A stretch of DNA of 64,000 nt. Source: Bolinopsis microptera. Lineage: Eukaryota; Ctenophora; Tentaculata; Lobata; Bolinopsidae. A model generated the notes under the pieces. The model was given only the letters and a program-made list of their open reading frames with translations. It ran no database searches and was not told the DNA's origin. How positions within the stretch are numbered: the stretch's first letter is position 1; each line of letters starts with the position of its first letter. The position numbers and the translations under genes were made by a program. Shown here piece after piece: positions 56,300-64,000 of the stretch. The stretch spans positions 12,544,340-12,608,339 of the forward strand of contig NC_087081.1 of assembly GCF_026151205.1 (NCBI RefSeq), written 5' to 3'.

Positions 56300-57052
56300 G
56301 GTACTGTTACTACCGCCACCCGGTACTGTTACTACCGCCACCCGGTATTGTTACTACCGCCACCCGGTACTGTTACTACCGCCACCCGGTACTGTTACTA
56401 CCGCCACAAGGTTACTACCGCCACCCGGTACTGTTACTACCGCCACAAGGTTACTACCGCCACAAGGTACTGTTACTACCGCCACCCGGTACTGTTACTA
56501 CCGCCACTCGGTACTGTTACTACCGCCACTCGGTACTGTTACTACCGCCACAAGGTTACTACCGCCACTCGGTACTGTTACTACCGCCACAAGGTTACTA
56601 CCGCCACCCGGTACTGTCACTACCGCTACAAGGTTACTACCGCCACTCGGTACTGTTACTACCGCCACAAGGTTACTACCGCCACCCGGTACTGTTACTA
56701 CCGCCACAAGGTTACTACCGCCACTCGGTACTGTTACTACCGCCACCCGGTACTGTTACTACCGCCACTCGGTACTGTTACTACCGCCACTCGGTACTGT
56801 TACTACCGCCACAAGGTTACTACCGCCACTCGGTACTGTTACTACCGCCACAAGGTTACTACCGCCACCCGGTACTGTCACTACCGCCACAAGGTTACTA
56901 CCGCCACTCGGTACTGTTACTACCGCCACAAGGTTACTACCGCCACCCGGTACTGTCACTACCGCCACAAGGTTACTACCGCCACCCGGTACTGTTACTA
57001 CCGCCACCCGGTACTGTCACTACCGCCACAAGGTTACTACCGCCACCTTGTT
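56300..57052 (+). repeat. Compound minisatellite of 22-bp and 17-bp units
   Basis: GGTACTGTTACTACCGCCAC followed by CC or TC (22 bases) alternates irregularly with GGTTACTACCGCCACAA (17 bases) for about 750 bases. The short unit is the long one lacking the TACTG segment. Long frames through it on both strands are products of the repeat. Confidence 0.92.
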
Positions 57053-57595
57053 GGCAGTGTTACTGTACTGTTACTGTACTGATTGTATATTTACTGCACG
57101 TTACTGCACTGTTACTGTACTAGTCACTGCACCTGGTCAGACTCAGAAGTGCCACTACCGGTCTGCAGTACCTGCATGACTTACCTGTGATATATATTAT
57201 ATTACATTTATTTCTGGACCCTTTTTATTTTATTGTGATTTTATAAACTTGTTTAGCATTGTATCATGTATCTTCCGGGTGTCTTACCAGATTTAGAGGA
57301 GAATAGTTACAACTCTAATATAAGATTCACAGTCAATGCCACTTGGTGTGACCTGTAACTGTTGTTACTTTGATCAATTCAAATTTCCCGATTTTCCGGA
57401 ATGTCTGTGGTATGTACACTATGTATGAAGCTCGATATGAATGAGGTCATTGTTTGAAATTACCACCGTATCATGAGGGAAGGTATAGCCTGTATTAGTA
57501 TAATAACACTGTGTAGTTGTACTATTGAGCGGTTGTAGTCTCTCACACTGGTTCTTCTTTTGTATAGCGCGGGACGCGGTTTCTCCTCCCTACTT

Positions 57596-57738
57596 TACTG
57601 TAGTACTATAATGTAGTAGTAATACTACTACTGTATTAGTGTAGTAGTATTACTACTACTATAGTAGTGTAGTAGTATTACTACTACTATAGTAGTGTAG
57701 TAGTAATACTACTACTGTAGTAGTGTAGTAGTATTACT
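57596..57738. repeat. TAGTAG/CTACTA palindromic array
   Basis: Runs of TAGTAG and TACTAC alternate in opposite orientation (GTAGTAGTATTACTACTAC), about four times, giving nested hairpins. Confidence 0.88.
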
Positions 57739-57739
57739 G

Positions 57740-58917
57740 ATACCACTGTTTTCATGGTCTGCTACTTTACAGTCCGTTACTTTACTTTACTTAGTGTTAA
57801 CGTTTAAGTGTCGTTACTTTACTGACGTGTATTTATAGTTGGTTACATTTGTTGTAAATTTCCACCTTCACTGGGTGTTATCTAGTGCTTGGTGCAGTAC
57901 AATGAAAATACGCACTGTACAGTTACCATTCATAAGGCAGCAATGTTGGGTAGGAACTTGTAATGAAATTCAATTTAATGTTATCTTCTAGGTGATTTGC
58001 TCAGTTTTAGAGGGAGAGTTTGGTCATTTAGCAATCTCGTTTCATTGTGGTTGATGGTGTGCTGCGTCCTTTGTTCCTTTAGAAATTGGTTAATCGTCAA
58101 TTGAGTACCAGGCGAATTTCCTTTCATTAATTGATCCATGATTTGAGTCGAGGGCCTAATCAACGGATGTGACCTTAAATCAAGAGCTCGTTGGCACATG
58201 TAATGCACCTGGACTCCATATATATTTCGAAACCGCAATCTTTGACCGCAATATATTCGTATGTGAAATTGTGAAGGGCACAGTAAAAATAGATTTCCGT
58301 GTTATGTGCTTATATGGAACTGTAAATTGGGATAAGCAGCCTTTAACAAACGATCATTTTAACATATTGTATACTCTGTGTCAAACAGCCACAGAGGCAA
58401 CATATAGGACATAGGTGCGGTAAAATTTTGCAAATAGTACGATTCCAGACGTGCCTAAAATTATTTTATGTGCGGCAAATTCGGAGGGGAAAAACAAAGG
58501 GTAATGTTGAGACACGAGAGTTCATCTATCACTCTTATTATATAGAGCTGCCTCAGTATCTGCTATAATTTTCAAAGTTTACTACTTAACTTTTGTCCCT
58601 CTTATTTAACCGAGCTTGTTATCCGATGGGTCATGACTCACGATTCTCCATCTTTAATTGTTTGTGTATTGGTCGTTTAGGTAAAGCCTTCGGGGAATTT
58701 TCATTAGGTTCATGAGTTGCATCAACATTAATACCTATCTCATTCAACTTAACAGTAAACAGAGTCCTTCAAATTATGCATTGAAATAATAAAAACTATC
58801 ATAAGCTTCATATTTCTCGAAATTGGGAAAATATCAATCACGACTAATCATCCCTGCAATTATCACTAATAATAACACTAATAATAACTCCCCAAAAATG
58901 AACTTATAACCACTGTT
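57740..58917. other. Intergenic region upstream of ACLY
   Basis: No gene is supported. A frame at 58169-58414 (81 codons) has no recognised domain. Confidence 0.45.
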
Positions 58918-58924
58918 AGGTGAT

Positions 58925-61900
58925 ATGGCGCCCCGAGCCCTAAGAGAGGCTGATGGTAAGAGTATTCTGGCCCGCCACCTCTCCACTGCTAAATCATGTA
59001 ACAAAGTGTGCACTGTAACTAAAGATACTGATTTTAACCAGCTAGCTACTCAACACCCATGGTTACTTGAACAGGTAAGAAGTTTTTGATTATTCGATTT
59101 AAATTACAGTTATATGTTTGTATACTACACTGTAAATTAGTTTTGTTAATGTTTTGAAAGTACTATACTTTAGTAAGTGTTAGTAAAGTTAATAAAACTG
59201 GTATGATCTAGTAGGTAAAAGTAAAACCTTTGTAACATTATATGTGACGTTTGTAATTTATTTTATTGTATGGTTTGGTGTACTTTCTTTGTGTAAGTTT
59301 CAGTAATGTGACCTACGTATGTGACCTATGTTGAGTTTCGTCAAGACTTCACGGGACCATCACATCTTCTGACCACCCCATGGCGAAGTCTCACTCGTTG
59401 CGCCAGCACAGCAGAAAGTTCGTATTTGGAGGAGTATATCCTCTGATCGGTGGCTTATCAGGGAGAGACAACATGAACTTAGTGAGCTTATCTTTGAAGT
59501 GCTCCAGATCTTGAATGACATTCAGATGGTAGGGGATTGCATTCCACAAGATGTACCTAAAAGATGATATAATTAAGTAAGTATAATTAATGTTAATTTA
59601 ATCTGCTCTAATTTCAGAAGCTGGTTGTTAAACCGGATCAGCTGATTAAGCGGCGAGGAAAGTTGGGTCTGATAAAGGTTAATGTGGGGTTAGATGATGC
59701 TATCGCCTGGATATCAGAAAAAATGGGAAAAGAAATCCAGGTACTACCAGTCGTGATTAATTACTATTACTCTATTAGTTAATTAGCGATTAATTGGTTG
59801 AGTTATACTAATAAGTGATACCTTAATATATGAGGTGATCTCGTAATATAACTTTGTAATAGCGGTTAATTTTGATAAAAGATGAAAGTTGTTAACTTAA
59901 TTAATAAAAGATAAACGTTGTTAATTTTCTACAGCTTGGTACGGTGACTGATAGTTCGTTAAATTGTTGTTTTTCTTTCCTGAAAAAAGAAGGGGCGTGT
60001 AGCAAGGTGCGTCTAGAGCACTCTTTGACTGCATTTACCCCTGGATTAGGTGTTTATCCCTGAATTAATAAAGAACTGAAAATAAAATGACAGTGCTAAC
60101 GTGCCTTTTAAAACAAACCATGATAATATATCGCGAAATTTTCCAAAAATTATTGAATTTTGGAATTTTGGAATGGATTTATACGACACGTTCCTAGTTC
60201 CTGGTTTGTTAGGAATCTACAATATACATTATGTACACTATCGCAGAATTTAGTTCTGTAAAACAAAGCTTTAGCTTTGTTGCTAACAGAACTTTACTGT
60301 CAAACCTTCCACAATGGTAAGTAACTTATTAATTTGCTTATTAAGTAACTAATTTACTAACTAATTAACTAATTAACTAACTAATTTACTAATTACCATC
60401 AGATAGAGCAGTGTACCGGAGAACTGAACACGTTTATAATCGAGCCTTTTGTCCCTCACCTACCAGAAGATGAGTACTACGTGTGTATCTACAGTACTAA
60501 AGAAGGAGATACTGTTTACTTCTACGAGCAGGGAGGCGTTGACGTTGGAGATGTGGACAGCAAGGCTCACAAACTTGACATCCTTATAGGTAGGATGAGT
60601 AGATACACCTACATGTAGGAGAAGTATATGTAGGAGGAGATAATGTAGAGGTTATCTGAGATATCATTTAGTTCCCTGGATATCCCTGCAGTTGTGATGA
60701 AAATAGCCCCTCCCCCAACTCCCCCAGTTGCAATTGATGATTATCCGGATGTGTTTCAGGGAGCTACCCGACCCACGAGGAGATAACCACAGCTCTGTTA
60801 CGCGGAGTTCCTGAGAACCGCAAACAGCTCGTAGCTGACTTCATATCTTCTCTCTTCAAAGTTTACTCTGATCTCTTCTTCACCTACCTGGAGATTAACC
60901 CTCTTGGTAAGAGTTTGGTTTATAGTGGGTATAGTGTACGAACTTTACCCCACTTGTTCCAAGACATTAATGGTCTGGTGTTATAATGTTCCCTTAAATT
61001 AACGCCTCATATAAACACCCGGCACCCCTTTAAACACCCCTCGATTCACTTTAACACCACTTGGCTCAACCTAACACCATCTCCAGTTGTTACTAACAAC
61101 ACTATCTACGCACTGGACATGGCAGCTAAGTTAGACGACACAGCCGACTACCTGTGTAGTGACAAGTGGAAAGTAAGCGAGTTTCCTGCTCCTTTCGGGA
61201 GAAAGAGCTGGCCAGAAGAGGAGTTCATCAAGGTAAGGATAGATTCTACTTTGATGCTTTCACTTTCACTTTCACTTAGTTAACGTGTTTCCTACTCCCA
61301 GTGGCAAGCATACCCTTAAATTTGTTCTCCCAGGATCTAGATGAGAAGAGTGGAGCGTCTCTGAAGCTGACTATCTTGAACCCTGATGGAAGGATCTGGT
61401 TGATGGTTGCAGGAGGAGGAGCTTCTGTTGTATTTAGTGACACAGTGTGTGATCTGGGAGGAGCTGATGAGATAGCTAATTATGGGGAGTACAGTGGAGC
61501 TCCTTCTGAGTCACAGACATACGAGTATGCTAAAACCATACTGGGTCTCATGACTAGGTTAGTTTCACTTTCACTTTATCATACTGCGTCTCATGACAAG
61601 GTTAGTTTCACTTTCGTAGTTAATTTATGTTATTTCTGAAACTTTGAATAACTGTAGATTCGTAGTTAATTTTATACACTGTGATAGAACTATTTCTTTT
61701 CAAACCGTTTTGAAAAACCCTAGAGCTACTGACCGATCAAATAGCTGTACTCTAGTCACCTGACTGTATTCTGTTTGTCAGGAAACCGGACGAGCAGGGC
61801 CAGGGCAAGTGTCTGATCATAGGAGGAGGGATTGCAAACTTCACGAACGTTGCGAGCACCTTCAAGGGAATTGTCAGAGCACTCACTGACTTCAAACAAC

Positions 61901-63113
61901 AACTCATCAACAACCAGGTTAGTGTTTGATATTGAAATGGAGTGGACATCGGATAGTAAAATTGATTCAGATTATAACCTATTTTGATGTTAGTACTTTA
62001 GCATGTTTAGTATAGATTGAAATAACTCTACCAGTGCAATTAATTAAAATATGACTATACAATTAAATAACTCTATCCAAGGTAAGTATATACGTAAGAC
62101 GAGGAGGGCCCAACTATCAAGAAGGGTTAAAAGTGATGAAGAATTGTGGTGATATGCTGGGGGTACCAATGCACGTGTTCGGACCTGAGATACACATGAC
62201 TGCTATTGTGGGCATGGCTTTGGGGAAAACTCCAGGTGAGACATGTTTCACTTTCACTTTCATTTTCAGTTTTACTCTCACTTTCACTTTCAAGGAAAAA
62301 AACAGTTCATCAATTATCTGATAATTCCCATTTCCCAGTTCCGAACCGCACTGACACTGAAAGTAGCCTGAAAGACAACTTCCTGTTTGGTAAGCATGAT
62401 ATAGACAGACGAACACCCCAACCTCCTAGCAGTACTGAGCCAGCAGAGAAGAGAGCTAGAAACGATCTGGACAAGAGGATACTGGGTGCAGGTGAATTTC
62501 ATTTTAACTTTCTTCTTTTTTTTAGGGAGTGAGGGCACTATGGAGTTTGAAAATAAGCGAAAACATGGTGATATTCTTCATTTATTGGCACGTAATAGCT
62601 TCTTGTAATTACATTATCTCATATAATTACTAATTAATTACCCTGGCAGGTAAGGAGCTTCTTGTAATTACATTATCTCATATAATTACTAATTAATTAC
62701 CCTGGCAGGTAAGGAGCACTACTCTAATTACTAATTAATTACCCTGGCAGGTAAGGAGCTTCTTGTAATTACATTATCTCATATAATTACTAATTAATTA
62801 CCCTGGCAGGTAAGGAGCTTCTTGTAATTACATTATCTCATATAATTACTAATTAATTACCCTGGCAGGTAAGGAGCTTCTTGTAATTACATTATCTCAT
62901 ATAATTACTAATTAATTACCCTGGCAGGTAAGGAGCACTACTCTAATTACTAATTAATTACCCTGGCAGGTAAGGAGCACTACTCTCCCGACCAGTACAA
63001 CCTGTATGACAAGGACACAACCTGCCTAGTGTACGGTCTACAGATAAAAGCAGTGCAGGGCATGCTGGACTTTGACTGCTCGTGTAGGAGGGATAAACCT
63101 TCAGTTGCAGGTT

Positions 63114-63156
<43 letters not shown>

Positions 63157-64000
63157 GCTGACAGTTCTCTTCCCAAACAAAAAGCAACCCATAATACTCG
63201 GCCACAACATTCGCCTTTATCTTCAATTAAACTTTCACTTTCACTAAACATTTCACGAAACATTTCACTAAACATCTTTTCGCAGGAATAATCAACCCGT
63301 TCTCTGCTAACCACAACATCCGTCTTTACTTTGGACACAAGGAGATTAACGTGCCCGTTTATAAGAACATGGCTGACGCGTTGAAGAAACACCCTGATGT
63401 CAGTGTTCTCATCAGCTTCGCTTCCCTCAGATCTGCCTATTCTTCTACTATGAGCATGCTCAGGTAGAATTTTATCGATATTAAAATATGAATTGTGTCA
63501 AAATTTGTGTTTCATATAAATGGATTTCAAACCGTTAAAATGGATTGTTTTGAAATTCAAATCTACATATTTCATTTCCCTCAGTCACTCGAAACAGATC
63601 AAATTGATAGCTATAATAGCCGAGGGCATTCCTGAGAATATGACGAAGAAGATCAATAAACTTGCTGTTGAGAAGGGAGTTAGTATCGTAGGACCAGCAA
63701 CTGTAGGAGGAGTGAAACCTGGCTGCTTCAAAATAGGAAACACCGGTATAAAACATTTCCTTGTGTTTTTAAAGTATGATTAAATCCACTTTCTTGAGTT
63801 TTTCAAGAATATTCTGATCTGTATTCTAGCAATATATATAATAAGAAATACTGTCCTACTAAAATTGAGATTCTGATGAAGCAACTGCTAGATTAATATT
63901 TAATTAATATTCAACTGAACTAATAATGAATTATTGCTATAACCAATTAAGTGACTAATTTATTAATTACCAGGTGGAATGCTGGATAACATTCTGAAGA
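58925..64000 (+). CDS. ACLY: ATP-citrate synthase, first 13 exons, runs off right edge
   Basis: CDS exons are 58925-59074, 59618-59740, 60403-60589, 60760-60906, 61087-61232, 61334-61557, 61782-61917, 62082-62235, 62339-62491, 62970-63110, 63286-63463, 63585-63745 and 63974 to beyond 64000, all in phase. They give about 642 residues of a family near 1100. The start (ARHLSTA, HPWLLEQ) leads to the ATP-grasp region ([30 protein letters not shown]), then the citrate-binding region ([53 protein letters not shown]). A short linker with KRAR follows, then the CoA-ligase part ([43 protein letters not shown]). The catalytic histidine and citrate-synthase-like module lie beyond the window. It makes cytosolic acetyl-CoA from citrate. 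An acceptor-like TGTTAG ends 5 bases before the ATG. Confidence 0.96.
59340..59565 (-). mobile_element. LINE 3' fragment in ACLY intron 1
   Basis: The minus strand reads [20 protein letters not shown] and [20 protein letters not shown], ending at a stop. WN.IP...V and FK..L are the usual C-terminal motifs of CR1-type LINEs. It is a short 5'-truncated insertion. Confidence 0.72.
62590..62969 (+). repeat. Seven repeated acceptor-plus-exon-start units in ACLY intron 9
   Basis: CCCTGGCAGGTAAGGAGC begins at 62641, 62700, 62742, 62801, 62860, 62919 and 62961; the last is the real acceptor and start of exon 10. Units are 59 bases (with TTCTTGTAATTACATTATC) or 42 bases (with ACTACTCTAATTACTAATT). 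The 42-base unit carries the first 17 bases of exon 10. Each unit juxtaposes an acceptor (CAG) and a strong donor (GTAAGG). Confidence 0.93.
63113..63156 (+). repeat. TTTCAC microsatellite in ACLY intron 10
   Basis: ACTTTC/TTTCAC hexamers are repeated about seven times directly after the donor of exon 10. Shorter runs of the same hexamer lie in the introns at about 61259-61277, 61565-61577, 62246-62295 and 63233-63245. Confidence 0.9.

Noticed and set aside
55376-57052. Regular repeats that might suggest a CRISPR array
   Set aside because: Units are directly adjacent with no unique spacers, no cas genes are present, and the genome is animal.
56288-57082. Long frames across the minisatellite on both strands
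   Set aside because: Units lacking stops give open frames in several phases; there is no acceptor, domain or codon bias.

Overview
The window is animal nuclear DNA: AT-rich, with GT/AG introns of roughly 60-550 bases, dense transposon debris, and conserved animal housekeeping genes (NSRP1, XRCC1, RABGGTA, ACLY). I cannot name the species. Every gene whose start I could fix (11 of 11) has a 3' splice-acceptor-like AG only 1-17 bases before its ATG, all genes lie on the + strand, and several are 0.2-0.55 kb apart. This fits an animal lineage that uses spliced-leader trans-splicing, such as ctenophores, hydrozoans or flatworms, but that is inference.

Layout. 1-1.8 kb: a 5'-truncated LINE reverse transcriptase on the - strand that runs off the left edge. 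1.8-10.7 kb: gene-poor, with a hAT transposase remnant, a candidate solo LTR, and a 10-bp hairpin repeat. 10.8-12.5 kb: a four-exon gene for a two-zinc-finger protein. 13.8-16.1 kb: NSRP1, five exons. 16.6-46.5 kb: a tandem array of seven intronless BTB genes (called A to G here) with near-identical 5' halves and very different 3' halves: GLFG repeats, proline/serine-rich tails, KPSA repeats, KH domains and an RG-rich end. 47.0-48.9 kb: XRCC1 in one exon. 49.4-52.8 kb: RABGGTA, seven exons. 52.8-58.9 kb: no convincing gene; minisatellites. 58.9-64.0 kb: ACLY, first thirteen exons, running off the right edge.

The BTB array is riddled with nested mobile elements whose ends and target duplications can be read directly. 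A 9-kb element with about 1.4-kb inverted arms sits in the 3' flank of BTB-B, and the paralogous flank of BTB-D preserves the empty site. Inside it is an apparently intact CR1-like LINE. Its first ORF joins an AlkB-like 2-oxoglutarate/Fe(II) dioxygenase domain to an SGNH esterase-like domain; its second is an endonuclease/reverse transcriptase. BTB-G is split by a hAT-like element that itself contains a MULE-like element with FLYWCH-like and transposase pieces. Smaller elements lie directly behind the stop codon of BTB-F and before BTB-E.

The two most promising novelties are the AlkB-SGNH retrotransposon ORF1 and the BTB family that joins a constant protein-interaction head to tails typical of RNA granules or nuclear pores (KH, RG-rich, GLFG). 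Also notable is an ACLY intron in which the acceptor plus exon start is repeated seven times.
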